Of a DNA stretch of 64,000 nucleotides, positions 42,680 to 51,666 are shown piece after piece. The stretch is from an uncultured Candidatus Melainabacteria bacterium (lineage in GTDB: Bacteria > Cyanobacteriota > Vampirovibrionia > Gastranaerophilales > Gastranaerophilaceae), in the NCBI GenBank assembly GCA_934726055.1, contig CAKVCZ010000001.1:62001-126000 (forward strand). Reading direction: 5' to 3'. The position numbers and the translations under genes are program-made. Each line of letters starts with the position of its first letter. Within the stretch, counting starts at the first letter, position 1. Under the pieces are notes generated by a model, which did no database searches, had not been told where the DNA came from, and saw nothing but the letters and a program-made list of their open reading frames with translations.

Positions 42680-44887
42680 CTATTTTACCTCCTTCTTGAA
42701 TAAGTAATCTATATCCAGAATTAATGAAACATTACCTGAACCTAATATTGACATACCTGATATATATCTCAAGTTTTGGAATTCTTCACCAACCGGTTTT
42801 ACTACTATTTCTTGTCTGCTTATTACATCTACAATAGGCACAGCTCTTAATTCTTGTTCCAGTTCTAACACCATAACAAGAGGCACTTCTTTCGGTTCTT
42901 CACATTCTGAGCCAAAGAACACTGACAATGGAATAATCGGAATTAAGTTATCTCTAACTTTAATCATCGTACGTTCTTGCTTTGTAAATACCCATTGTTC
43001 TTCTTTTGGTTGTAAAAATTCTTTTACATTGATTGTAGGTACAACAAAATATTGATCGTTCATTTCAATAATTGTACCATTCATAATTGAGTGATTTACA
43101 GGAACCTCAAGAACAAAAGTTGAGCCTTCATTCAAATTACTTATGATTTCTACACGGCCACCTGTTTTTTGAATTTGGGTATTAACAACATCCATACCAA
43201 CACCGCGGCCTGAAATATTATCAACGACTTCTGCCGTAGAAAATCCGGGTAACATAATAAATTCTTTTATTTCTTCCTGACTATATTGTCTATCCGGATC
43301 AATAATACCCTTTTCAAGAGCTTTTTTATAAACAACATCTGTATTAATACCGCGTCCGTCATCTTTTACTTCGATATAAATTTTACCACGTTTATTATAA
43401 GCGTTTAATTCAACTCTTGCTTTTCTAGGCTTTCCAAGAGCAACTCTGTCTTCCGGATTCTTTTCAACACCATGTGATATTGCGTTTTTAATCATGTGAA
43501 CCAACGGTTCTAATAATCTTTCTGCAACAGCCCTGTCGATTTCAGTAGTTTCCCCTGTCATAACAAATTCAACATCTTTTTTCAATTGTTGAATTGTATC
43601 TCTTGCAATTCTTGCCAATTTTTGGAATGTTGATTTTAAAGAAACCATTCTCAATGACATAGATAAACCTTGCAAATCTCTTGTTACACGTAAGAAACCT
43701 GACATATCTGAAGTCAATTGTTTATCATCACTATGGTTCTTAATAATATTTTGTTCAACTAACGCTTGGTTAATTATCAACTCACCAATAATATCAACCA
43801 AATGGTCAATCTTATAATTTGCAACCTTCATATATTCATCATTACCAACTGATCTGTTTGAAACAGATGCATCATCAGATGATACCATGATATTCGGTAA
43901 TAACTTCTTTAAAACTTCCTTTTGGAAAGGATTTAATTCTTTTTGAGGAACTTCATCAGAACCGTCTGTTCTGCTGTAATCCTCGTCATTTAGGTTTTCG
44001 TCATCTTTATTAATATTTGCTTGTTCAATTTGCTGTTGGATAGCATCAGAAACCGGAGCCGGAGGAACTTCAACGACACCTTGCACAACTGGTTGAACAA
44101 TATTTTGAGGAACAACTTGTTCAACCTCAACTTTCACTACTTGAGGTTCTTGAACAGCTGCAACTTCCTGAACAACATTGTTTTCAACTTGTTCTTCCTG
44201 AACTGATAATTGATGTTCCTGAGCATCATGTACCATTTGTTCATGTTGACGTTCTTTTTCTTCAACTTCATATTGAATTTCAGTTATTTCACTTGAAAAC
44301 TGTGCCAAATCTGCATCCACACCATTACCTGTGTCATCAGAAGCTGTTTGTTCAAAATTTCCTTGATCCTGTTGATTTTCAACATTCGCTTGTTCTTCTG
44401 TATTTTCAACAACTTCGCTTTGGGTTTCATCAGAATTTTGTGAATTATCGTCTGAAACAACCGCTCCTTGAGCATTTTCAGCTTGTGCTGAAGTTTTTTC
44501 AAGATTATCTATCAACACATCGACTTTATCCATGAATGCATCATCTTTATATGCGTTCATATCATTACACAAAGTTTTTATGCAATCTGATGCAGTTAGT
44601 ATCATATTAACTACGTCTGTATTTGCATGGAGGATACCTTTTCTGCAATAGTCCATCATTGTTTCAGTTTTGTGAGCAATCTCTTGAACAATAACATGCT
44701 CAACGAATCCTGCCAAACCTTTTACTGTGTGGAAACATCTGAACATTGCATGCAAAACTTCTGTATTGTCTGGGTTTTGTTCCAATAGCATTGCATTTTG
44801 CTCAATTTCATCAATATTTTCAAATGCCTCAACTATAAAATCATCCCAAAAATCTTTTTCAATGTTAATTTCTTGATTTCTATCCAT
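42680..44887 (-). CDS. cheA: Chemotaxis sensor histidine kinase
   Basis: 735 residues. The HPt domain has MFRCFHTVKGLAGFV with phospho-acceptor H53. Residues about 140-320 are a long acidic Gln/Val/Glu-rich linker, in the place of the usual CheY-binding P2 domain, which I cannot see. The dimerisation domain (YKIDHLVDIIGELIINQALVEQ), ATPase domain (HMIKNAISHGVEKNPEDR, VKDDGRGIN, GRGVGMDVV) and a CheW-like regulatory domain follow. It phosphorylates CheY and CheB in answer to receptors. The lack of a visible P2 domain and the Q/E-rich linker are noteworthy. Confidence 0.95.
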   Translation of the reverse strand: MDRNQEINIEKDFWDDFIVEAFENIDEIEQNAMLLEQNPDNTEVLHAMFRCFHTVKGLAGFVEHVIVQEIAHKTETMMDYCRKGILHANTDVVNMILTASDCIKTLCNDMNAYKDDAFMDKVDVLIDNLEKTSAQAENAQGAVVSDDNSQNSDETQSEVVENTEEQANVENQQDQGNFEQTASDDTGNGVDADLAQFSSEITEIQYEVEEKERQHEQMVHDAQEHQLSVQEEQVENNVVQEVAAVQEPQVVKVEVEQVVPQNIVQPVVQGVVEVPPAPVSDAIQQQIEQANINKDDENLNDEDYSRTDGSDEVPQKELNPFQKEVLKKLLPNIMVSSDDASVSNRSVGNDEYMKVANYKIDHLVDIIGELIINQALVEQNIIKNHSDDKQLTSDMSGFLRVTRDLQGLSMSLRMVSLKSTFQKLARIARDTIQQLKKDVEFVMTGETTEIDRAVAERLLEPLVHMIKNAISHGVEKNPEDRVALGKPRKARVELNAYNKRGKIYIEVKDDGRGINTDVVYKKALEKGIIDPDRQYSQEEIKEFIMLPGFSTAEVVDNISGRGVGMDVVNTQIQKTGGRVEIISNLNEGSTFVLEVPVNHSIMNGTIIEMNDQYFVVPTINVKEFLQPKEEQWVFTKQERTMIKVRDNLIPIIPLSVFFGSECEEPKEVPLVMVLELEQELRAVPIVDVISRQEIVVKPVGEEFQNLRYISGMSILGSGNVSLILDIDYLFKKEVK

Positions 44888-44894
44888 AATTTTT

Positions 44895-45392
44895 CTATTC
44901 CAAATAATATGCTATACTGAATTTTTCACCATTTACTTTAAAAAACAATTTTTTTGATGGTACTTTACTTATAACACCATACATGTCTTCTCCCGCGATA
45001 TATATAGGATTAGATGATAGTAAATTGTTTATTTTTGTTTCTGTTGGGTCTTCAGCAGATCTGAATGCTGATTCTTTCAATAAATTTTTTATAAATAATT
45101 TACAAAATTCTGCAAAGAAATCAACCAAAGCCCCTTTTGCAAATAAATCAATTAAGTCAACATTCGTAACACCCTGCATTTTAGCGATTATATTTTTTGC
45201 AATATCTGCAGTATAACCAAACATTATATTGCCTTCCATATCTCCTGATACACTGACTAGAGTGTTTAATTTTTCAGAAGAGTCCATAGAACTTGCAGGA
45301 ACTTCACACATAAACTTATTTTCTAAATTAATATATGTAAAAAGTTCACGAAATGTTTTCTCAAATATCTTTATTATACTAGAATTCATCAT
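44895..45392 (-). CDS. CheX-like protein, active site not conserved
   Basis: 165 residues, a CheX/CheC fold: TLVSVSGDMEGNIMFGYTADIAKNIIAKM matches the family's G-x-x-x-G-x-x-x-x strand and helix, and LVDFFAEFCKLFIKNLL is where the phosphatase motif E-x-x-N should be. Here it reads E95-F-C-K98, so the Asn is replaced by Lys. I infer that it is not an active CheY phosphatase but may bind CheY or the companion CheX. Its start overlaps the end of the active-looking cheX by 14 bp. It lies directly upstream of cheA. Confidence 0.7.
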   Translation of the reverse strand: MMNSSIIKIFEKTFRELFTYINLENKFMCEVPASSMDSSEKLNTLVSVSGDMEGNIMFGYTADIAKNIIAKMQGVTNVDLIDLFAKGALVDFFAEFCKLFIKNLLKESAFRSAEDPTETKINNLLSSNPIYIAGEDMYGVISKVPSKKLFFKVNGEKFSIAYYLE

Positions 45393-45879
45393 AATTGTTT
45401 TCGCTAAATCCTATATCTACAATAAATTTACCTAAAGGACAATCATAATATGCTTTCATTGAAGTAACATTTGGTGTAATAATGTCTAAATCCATAGCAG
45501 AGAAGATTGCCGGTGGACTAATCCAAATTTCTCTCTTACCAAATTCATTGTTAATATGTGTTGCAGCTCTACCACAGAACATATTTGCGAATTCAGCCAA
45601 ATATACATGCAAATCATCATTGCTATCTAATGGCTCACCAAAGTTCATTGCTACCGCAATATTCATACCGTCATTAACTGTTGTATTCAACAAAATACGA
45701 CCGTTTGTATTTCCTGTTAATGAAATAATGATTGATAATGATAATTGTTTTTCAGGAACTATCTCAAATGGGTCACAAGAAGTAACACTGTCTCCAGTAA
45801 CTTCTTCAATTACTTCTTGAAATGATCTTTTTGATAGTTCGTATAAAATTTCATGTTTGTTTTTTTCTGTTGTTGCCAT
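45379..45879 (-). CDS. cheX: CheX-type CheY-phosphate phosphatase
   Basis: 166 residues. LSIIISLTGNTNGRILLNTTVNDGMNIAVAMNF, then LHVYLAEFANMFCGRAATHI, where E96 and N99 form the E-x-x-N phosphatase pair, and the end with YDCPLGKFIVDIGF. It would remove phosphate from CheY-P to end the signal; the operon has no CheZ. It lies just after cheY and overlaps the degenerate CheX-like gene by 14 bp. The short spacing to cheY (about 17 bp) supports the pairing. Confidence 0.85.
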   Translation of the reverse strand: MATTEKNKHEILYELSKRSFQEVIEEVTGDSVTSCDPFEIVPEKQLSLSIIISLTGNTNGRILLNTTVNDGMNIAVAMNFGEPLDSNDDLHVYLAEFANMFCGRAATHINNEFGKREIWISPPAIFSAMDLDIITPNVTSMKAYYDCPLGKFIVDIGFSENNYDEF

Positions 45880-45895
45880 TTTTATCTCCGATTAA

Positions 45896-46258
45896 CTATT
45901 GTAAAGCCGTTGCTAATTTTTCTTTTAATGCCTCAGGTTTAAAAGGTTTTGTTAAAAAGTGTTTTACACCAATTTCTTTTGCTTGATTTAACAATGTTTC
46001 ATCACCCATTGCTGAAAGCATTACGATTCTAACATCAGGGTTCATTTTAAATAAATTAGCAGCTGTTTCTAAACCATCCATAATTGGCATAGTTACATCT
46101 AATGTAACAACATCCGGTTTTAATTGAGAATATTTTTCCAATCCCATACTGCCATTTAAAGCATTTCCAACTACTTCATATTCTGAACCCGTTAAAGCTT
46201 TTGATACAGCTTTATACACAAACGGTGAATCATCTATCACTAATACCTTTTTACTCAT
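45896..46258 (-). CDS. cheY: CheY single-domain response regulator
   Basis: 120 residues, only a receiver domain. KKVLVIDDSPFVYKAVSKA (acidic pair D9 D10), DVVTLDVTMPIMDGLETA (acceptor D54), VMLSAMGD (Ser) and HFLTKPFKP (Lys). It carries the signal from CheA to the motor or to another output. The gene lies between the TPR gene and cheX in the operon. The output partner may be the SpoA-domain protein two genes upstream. Confidence 0.93.
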   Translation of the reverse strand: MSKKVLVIDDSPFVYKAVSKALTGSEYEVVGNALNGSMGLEKYSQLKPDVVTLDVTMPIMDGLETAANLFKMNPDVRIVMLSAMGDETLLNQAKEIGVKHFLTKPFKPEALKEKLATALQ

Positions 46259-46319
46259 TCCAGTTCTCCTATATGTCTGCTACTCTATTATAACATAACC
46301 TTTATTAATAAACAATATT

Positions 46320-47279
46320 TTAACTAATGCTTAACATTTTATGAATCATTTCAAAATATTTTTCTCTACTTTCATAAAAATCTTCAGTTGATTCTGCCGA
46401 ACAAACTATGTAGGAAATTAAATTTATCACTTCCATATTTTTGTTGTCATATCTTAACACAACATTCAAATATTGTTTTGCTGCATCTAAATCGCCTTTT
46501 ATTAAAAGCAATAATCCCATTAATTTAGTTGCATCAAGATTATTTGGTGAGATATTCAATGCATTTTGGCAATATTCAAATGCACAGTCTAAATCACCGT
46601 TGTGTGCAAAATAATTAGCTGTTTCATAGTTTACTTTTACGTCTTTTGGATTTGCTTTTGCAAAGTTTTTATATTCTTCATCAAGCTTATCTGTTTCTTC
46701 TGCTTCATCAGTTTTTATAGTATTTGATTTACAATGAAGAATATTTAACTCCATTTGAAGATTTTTAACTCTCATTGATTTTAACTTTTCAAATATTTCC
46801 AATGCAAACTCAAATTTATTATTTTGCATATATAAGTTTGCCATAAACATAAGCAAATCCCTATATTCAGGCCTTTTTTTACTTAAATCAATATAATATC
46901 TGATTGCACAAGCTTCATCATTTTGACTCATCGCAATATCAGCAAGTTTTAAGTAAGCAAACTGAATATTTTTACAATTTTTACACGTATATAGTGCATT
47001 TGTCAAAATATCTTTCGCACCTTCAAAATTTGCTCTTTCTATAAAATCATTTGCTTTGGACAAACTTTTTTTCAATTCGTTATCTTTTTTATGAAAAAGT
47101 TTTGAAAAAAATCCTTCTTTTTCATTTTCATATTGCATTTCTCTGTATTCAGAAATATATTCATTATCTTCTTCCGTTTGAACTGATACTTTTTTCTGAG
47201 TTGTTGTAAAAAATACCAAAAAGATAAGAATAATAATTGATATTATCGCTGTAACGCCTAAAAATAATAAAAACGCCAT
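46320..47279 (-). CDS. Membrane-anchored TPR protein of the che operon
   Basis: 319 residues. One N-terminal helix (FLLFLGVTAIISIIILIFLVFF), a charged linker with FFSKLFHKKDNELKKS, then tandem helix pairs of 34 residues: NFEGAKDILTNALYTCKNC, IQFAYLKLADIAMSQNDEAC, DLLMFMANLYMQNNKFEFAL, and LDATKLMGLLLLIKGDLDAA. This is a TPR solenoid for protein binding in the cytoplasm or periplasm. Co-transcribed with the SpoA protein (the stop and next start touch) and cheY. Role unknown; it may hold the SpoA protein or receptors at the membrane. Confidence 0.75.
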   Translation of the reverse strand: MAFLLFLGVTAIISIIILIFLVFFTTTQKKVSVQTEEDNEYISEYREMQYENEKEGFFSKLFHKKDNELKKSLSKANDFIERANFEGAKDILTNALYTCKNCKNIQFAYLKLADIAMSQNDEACAIRYYIDLSKKRPEYRDLLMFMANLYMQNNKFEFALEIFEKLKSMRVKNLQMELNILHCKSNTIKTDEAEETDKLDEEYKNFAKANPKDVKVNYETANYFAHNGDLDCAFEYCQNALNISPNNLDATKLMGLLLLIKGDLDAAKQYLNVVLRYDNKNMEVINLISYIVCSAESTEDFYESREKYFEMIHKMLSIS

Positions 47280-48143
47280 TTATTTATTACTCAACCTTTC
47301 TTCTGCCGGAATTATTCTGGTTAATCTTAATCCGAAATTTTCACCTACCAGCACTATTTGTGCTCTTGCAAACAACAAACCGTTTGCATAAACTTTTACA
47401 TCCTCATCTACATTCTCATCTAACATTACCAGTGAATTTTTTGTTAATTCGGAGGTACATTTTATCGGAAGCTTTGTATGACCAAATTCCGCAGTAATAT
47501 TCATTTTTATGTCAGATAACTGCTGGAAGTCAATTGCAGTTTTTATTTTTTTAATTGAATTTTCTGAAAAACCCAATCCTGTCATAAAATCTTCTAACAA
47601 TTTATTGTTTAATAATATTTTTAATTCAACAGGTTCCGCATCATTCAATACTACATCGGCAGCAGCTACGAATGTTGTATTACTATTAGATAATACACTA
47701 TCGTATTCATACATGTCTTTCAAATATATATTGTATTCATTACTTAAAACCAAATCTTTTTGAAAGTTTATGTTAAAGTAACTCATTATCTCTTCTGTTA
47801 CAGCAGCAATTACACCCTTTATAGAATTAGTTTCAATTTCTGAAAGAGTACCGTTAAATCTTATATTTCCATCTCCACCGGTCATAATATCAGATAATTT
47901 TGCAACTAAAATTTCCGGTAAAAGAACGTATGTGAAATTTAATTTGTCATTCAAAATAAATTCAAATTTATATATTACATCATCAGAATTTCCATTTTGC
48001 AACAAGTTTGCTGCCATTTCAACTTCATAGAAATTTTTAAATTGACAAGTTACATTATCAGCATAAGAGCCCAAAACCTCTTCGATTGGTTTTGAACAGC
48101 ATTGGAAAAATGTTTCTAAATTTTTCTGAGTTTGTCTAATCAT
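47280..48143 (-). CDS. FliY/FliN-like protein with SpoA domain
   Basis: 287 residues. The C-terminal 75 residues are a SpoA (flagellar switch) domain: LSDIKMNITAEFGHTKLPIK, then SLVMLDENVDEDVKVYANGL followed by LFARAQIVLVGENFGLRLTRI, close to the FliN/FliY pattern. The N-terminal part resembles a CheC/CheX-like domain (LSEIETNSIKGVIAAVTEEI, then a beta strand), but the E-x-x-N phosphatase residues are not evident. In Gram-positive bacteria FliY has the same order (CheC-like then SpoA). It would connect CheY-P to a flagellar C-ring or a related injectisome-type ring. No other flagellar gene is in the window. Confidence 0.7.
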   Translation of the reverse strand: MIRQTQKNLETFFQCCSKPIEEVLGSYADNVTCQFKNFYEVEMAANLLQNGNSDDVIYKFEFILNDKLNFTYVLLPEILVAKLSDIMTGGDGNIRFNGTLSEIETNSIKGVIAAVTEEIMSYFNINFQKDLVLSNEYNIYLKDMYEYDSVLSNSNTTFVAAADVVLNDAEPVELKILLNNKLLEDFMTGLGFSENSIKKIKTAIDFQQLSDIKMNITAEFGHTKLPIKCTSELTKNSLVMLDENVDEDVKVYANGLLFARAQIVLVGENFGLRLTRIIPAEERLSNK

Positions 48144-48933
48144 TCATATCCCTTACTATCTTTAGAAATTTATGTAATACAAAAACATTAAACCTATTAC
48201 CACCATATTGTAGCATTTTTTCTAACACTCGTTCCTTATTGTTATCAAATTTTAACATTAGATCTTCGTATATATAGATTATAAACATTATATGAGTTAG
48301 CGGTATCTTAGGGCTTAGACTGAAATTCACAGTGTCATAAACATCTACAATCCCACCTATTGCATTTTTTACTTCATCTGAAACTCCGGGTTGAGTCATT
48401 AACATTTCATGGCTTTTCTTTGCTTTATTTAAGCTAAATTGCTTATCTTTTAAATCTCTTTTTGTAAATTGATCCAGACTTATATTACAATACTTTGCAA
48501 TTTGTTTTAACTTTTCTTTTTCAGGCTCAGAATAACCAAACATAGAAGATAATTTCAACGCAATATCAGAAATTTTATTAACTTGCTCTTCACTGTATGG
48601 TTCCAATTTATCATCTAAATTTTCTTCCTCAACAGTTTCTTCTTCTACTAATTCAGAATCCTCGGTTGAATCAGGTGATTCATCTCCTTCTATTTCCATA
48701 TCAATTTGATTATCTTCTGATATTTCAGTTTCAAGTTCAGCTACTTCAACTGTTTCTGGTTCTTGAACTATAACTTTTACTTCTTCTGTATATATATCCT
48801 TAAAATAATACTTTAATATCCACTGTTCGTCAGGTTTTGTATTTGCTTGCAATATAACATTTCCTGCTGTATCCAATACATCAGTTGGAATTTGCTCAAT
48901 CTTTATAAAATCTAGTGAACATATTTTTTTCAT
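48136..48933 (-). CDS. Degenerate HD-type domain protein of the che operon
   Basis: 265 residues. The N-terminal 55 residues (FIKIEQIPTDVLDTAGNVIL then PDEQWILKYYFKDIYTEE) resemble the domain that precedes HD-GYP phosphodiesterase domains. An acidic linker follows (about 60-115), then a helical domain (residues 116-265) with the order of an HD domain, but lacking the H-D and G-Y-P residues. I infer a non-catalytic relative. It is the first gene of the che operon, overlapping the SpoA-protein gene by 8 bp. It may bind a second messenger or only partners. Confidence 0.45.
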   Translation of the reverse strand: MKKICSLDFIKIEQIPTDVLDTAGNVILQANTKPDEQWILKYYFKDIYTEEVKVIVQEPETVEVAELETEISEDNQIDMEIEGDESPDSTEDSELVEEETVEEENLDDKLEPYSEEQVNKISDIALKLSSMFGYSEPEKEKLKQIAKYCNISLDQFTKRDLKDKQFSLNKAKKSHEMLMTQPGVSDEVKNAIGGIVDVYDTVNFSLSPKIPLTHIMFIIYIYEDLMLKFDNNKERVLEKMLQYGGNRFNVFVLHKFLKIVRDMND

Positions 48934-49056
48934 ACTTAATTACAACTTATCCTATTCTACTAATACAGTTTATACAACAAGACATTCTAACACTATCTTT
49001 TAACATTTTGAATACTTTAATTATACTATATTATAATTGTAAATTTGTAAAAATGA

Positions 49057-49085
49057 TTGATTTTATGTTCGTTATATTGTATAAT
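49057..49085 (+). promoter_or_regulatory. Promoter of the module / receiver gene pair
   Basis: TTGATT (49057-49062) and TATAAT (49080-49085) with a 17-bp spacer, 36 bp before the ATG at 49122. The 188-bp gap also has to hold the divergent che operon promoter; several TATAAT-like boxes lie near 49022-49040 on both strands. Confidence 0.65.
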
Positions 49086-49121
49086 TGAACTTGGGTATTA
49101 CAATTACAGTGAGAAAGTAGA

Positions 49122-49382
49122 ATGGATGAAATAAATATAAAACTAGATAAAGAATTCCTTAATAAGTTTTTTAGACTGGCTAACACTAATGTTAGTGATG
49201 ATATCGAAATTGATTTAAATATATTGAAAGCAAATTTGAATAAACTTGAAGATTTAAGCAATAAATTTGAAGAGTTGAAAAATTTTGTTGAAGAAAAAAG
49301 AAATGAAGAAAAAGAAAAAAAATCTGAAATAAGAAATCAATCAAGAGATGTTGGTTCGGGATACAAGTTCGGACATCACTAA
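49122..49382 (+). CDS. Small stand-alone module related to the next gene
   Basis: 86 residues. MDEINIKLDKEFLNKFFRLA, then VSDDIEIDLNILKANLNKLE and DLSNKFEELKNFVEEKRNEE. It matches the first 77 residues of the receiver protein at 49409 in order and spacing (IxIKLDKxFLNxFF, VSxDxEIxLxxLKxNLxKxEDLSNKFxxLK, SRxVG). It ends RDVGSGYKFGHH, a short tail instead of a receiver. Mostly helical, charged, with a coiled-coil end; no membrane helix. A gene duplication clearly lies behind the pair. Function unknown; perhaps an adaptor or competitor of the receiver protein in the che system. Confidence 0.6.
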   Translation: MDEINIKLDKEFLNKFFRLANTNVSDDIEIDLNILKANLNKLEDLSNKFEELKNFVEEKRNEEKEKKSEIRNQSRDVGSGYKFGHH

Positions 49383-49408
49383 TAAAGTGAAATAAAGGAT
49401 GATATATT

Positions 49409-50026
49409 ATGCAAGATATAGAAATCAAATTAGATAAAGATTTTCTGAACAGATTCTTCAAGATTACCGGAATAGAAGTTAGTGAAGATACAGAAATAAC
49501 TTTATCTTTATTAAAAAACAACTTAGAAAAAATTGAAGACTTAAGCAACAAATTCCAAACATTGAAAAAAATTGTCGGGGACAAAATGAATCCTGAAAAG
49601 GCGAAAGAACTTAACAATGAGGATGATTCACGAAATGTAGGTCCTAAAAAAACAATTTTTGTAATTGATGATTTGGGAGTTATAACATATCAATTAAAAA
49701 CAATATTTGAAAACGCAGGATACGATACAATTACATCTAACGAAGTTTTTGATGCAATTGAAAAATTCAAACGTATGAAATGCGACTTGGTTCTTATGGA
49801 TTTATTTATTCCGACAGAAAGAGAAGGTCTGATATTGTTAGAAAAATTAAAACGATTGATTGCAACAACACAAAGACCAATCAAAATCGGCATAATTACA
49901 GCCTCTACCAAAAAAGAGCATAAACAAATATGCAAAATTAAAGGGGCAGATTTCTATTTTGAAAAAGTAAATAATTGGCACGAAAACATTTTGAACGTTG
50001 CTAAAGAAAACTTACCTGTTATTTAA
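49409..50026 (+). CDS. Receiver-domain protein with N-terminal helical module
   Basis: 205 residues with an AAAGGATGA ribosome site. The N-terminal 55 residues are the module shared with the gene upstream (IEIKLDKDFLNRFF... KIEDLSNKFQTLKKIV). A linker leads to a receiver domain from residue about 80: IFVIDDLGVITYQLK (D87, D88), CDLVLMDLFIP (acceptor D131), IGIITAST (T164) and FYFEKVNN (K186 expected Lys position). All receiver residues are intact, so it can be phosphorylated, probably by CheA given the neighbouring operon. Output is probably through the N-terminal module. Confidence 0.8.
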   Translation: MQDIEIKLDKDFLNRFFKITGIEVSEDTEITLSLLKNNLEKIEDLSNKFQTLKKIVGDKMNPEKAKELNNEDDSRNVGPKKTIFVIDDLGVITYQLKTIFENAGYDTITSNEVFDAIEKFKRMKCDLVLMDLFIPTEREGLILLEKLKRLIATTQRPIKIGIITASTKKEHKQICKIKGADFYFEKVNNWHENILNVAKENLPVI

Positions 50027-50083
50027 AGTCTTTTAATATTTATTACTATTTTTATTACACATACAAAGTGGGTAATAAATTCC

Positions 50084-51373
50084 TTATTTACAGCTATCGA
50101 TCCAAGCTTGAATATCTGCTAAATCATTATTTGAATACATCGGATATCTATCTTTATATTCGGCAGATTCCTGATCATCAAAATATTGTTGAATTATCTG
50201 CTGATGATGGTAAAAATCTTCTAAGGCTTCATTATATAAACCCAAATAGTATTTACATTTTCCTCTTTTAAAATAAACATCCGAATATGTATATTTTACA
50301 TGATTAACTACATAATCATACGCTTCGATAGCTTCTCTATACTGTTTCAAATGTCTGGCACAATTTCCCATTGTTGTGTATAAACCAATATCATTGTTTC
50401 CAACAAATTTCCAATTCTTTGCTTTACGGTATATTGACTTTTGATTAAGACATTCTATGCCTTTTTTTGCTTCTTCATAGCCTTTTTCATACTGTTTATC
50501 ATAATAATAAGTTAGTGCACGATAATAATAAAGAGTTGAATCATTGTCATGCATCCTCAAAGCTTTGTCATATTCTTTAATTGAAGCATCATATAAATTA
50601 TCCTGATAATAATGATAACCTTGTTCTATATATGATACATATTCTTTATCCTCGCTGCTCACATAATTAGGAACAGACAAATAAATTAATACACCGAGGC
50701 TTATAATAAATGGAACAACACAACAAACAAGCAAAATTTTTGCCCACATTGGAGATGACTTAAAATGCATAGATTCATATTTTAAAAATGGTATGCGTCG
50801 TCCATGAATTGCAAAATATTTAATATCTTCCTTTACAAATTTTGAATTTCCAACAACGGTATATGAAAAATTTGGTATGTATTTTGAAAGACTAATAAGA
50901 CGTAACAAGAAAGAATATGCACAAAATGAAAAACTAGCTGAAGAATTCTCTATAAATTCTATTTCACCATCATTTTTAGTTTGAATTGTTACATCTGTTG
51001 TACAAGAAACATAGGATGATTTACCTGATCGAACATCATTTGCAGAAAGAATTGCTTTGAATTTGATAATATCGTCTAAATTAATAACTCTTTCTCGCTT
51101 TGAATTGCTTGATTTATATACAATAATTAATTTGCCATTTGCAATAATCAGTTCAGAAACATACTCTGATTTAGAAACAACTTGGCTAAGTATTATCGGA
51201 ATAAAAATAATAGCAAGAGCAACAAAACCATAAATATCGCCACTCGTTCTTGAACTTATAAAATCTGATGTAAAATCCAAATATACAAAAAATATACCTA
51301 ATGCCACAATAATAGCTACAATGAGAAGTGCAGCAGCTTTTGACAATCTACTTTGAACTTTAATTCTTTTCAT
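50084..51373 (-). CDS. TPR membrane protein, unknown
   Basis: 429 residues from the ATG at 51373 (the frame is open six codons further, but this ATG begins the membrane-targeted region). Two helices at about 13-32 and 42-62, a soluble PH-like segment (about 70-190: ELIIANGKLIIVYKSSNSKR, SFSFCAYSFLLRLISLS), another helix at about 210-232, then TPR-like repeats: YIEQGYHYYQDNLYDASIKE, TLYYYRALTYYYDKQYEKGY, TMGNCARHLKQYREAIEAYD, and VYFKRGKCKYYLGLYNEALE. It is a membrane-bound scaffold. It precedes nothing recognisable. The PH-like call is low confidence. Confidence 0.6.
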   Translation of the reverse strand: MKRIKVQSRLSKAAALLIVAIIVALGIFFVYLDFTSDFISSRTSGDIYGFVALAIIFIPIILSQVVSKSEYVSELIIANGKLIIVYKSSNSKRERVINLDDIIKFKAILSANDVRSGKSSYVSCTTDVTIQTKNDGEIEFIENSSASFSFCAYSFLLRLISLSKYIPNFSYTVVGNSKFVKEDIKYFAIHGRRIPFLKYESMHFKSSPMWAKILLVCCVVPFIISLGVLIYLSVPNYVSSEDKEYVSYIEQGYHYYQDNLYDASIKEYDKALRMHDNDSTLYYYRALTYYYDKQYEKGYEEAKKGIECLNQKSIYRKAKNWKFVGNNDIGLYTTMGNCARHLKQYREAIEAYDYVVNHVKYTYSDVYFKRGKCKYYLGLYNEALEDFYHHQQIIQQYFDDQESAEYKDRYPMYSNNDLADIQAWIDSCK

Positions 51374-51405
51374 AAATATAACAAACTCCAAAATACCTAA
51401 CTAAA

Positions 51406-51438
51406 CAAAAAACTCCAGTTAATCTCACTGAAGTTTTT
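51406..51438 (-). terminator. Terminator of tRNA-fMet
   Basis: On the minus strand AACTTCAGT and ACTGGAGTT pair (one G-T) across a 7-base loop, followed by six T. 7 bp past the tRNA CCA end. Confidence 0.8.
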
Positions 51439-51444
51439 TATAAA

Positions 51445-51521
<77 letters not shown>

Positions 51522-51666
51522 ATAACTCTTTAACTATATTTTACTCCATAAATTTATTTTTGCAACTATTTTTTAATTTTATTAAATTTTAACTATTTTA
51601 TCCTCTTTTAGACCATTGATTTTATTGTATTTTCAAGGTAATCTTATTAAGTTAAAGGAGATAATT

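Noticed and set aside
45482..45820. 112-codon plus-strand frame opposite cheX
   Set aside because: Antisense of a well supported CheX gene; no ribosome site.
48136..48933. Active HD-GYP phosphodiesterase
   Set aside because: The N-terminal part fits, but the H-D metal residues and the G-Y-P motif are missing, so only a degenerate relative is claimed.
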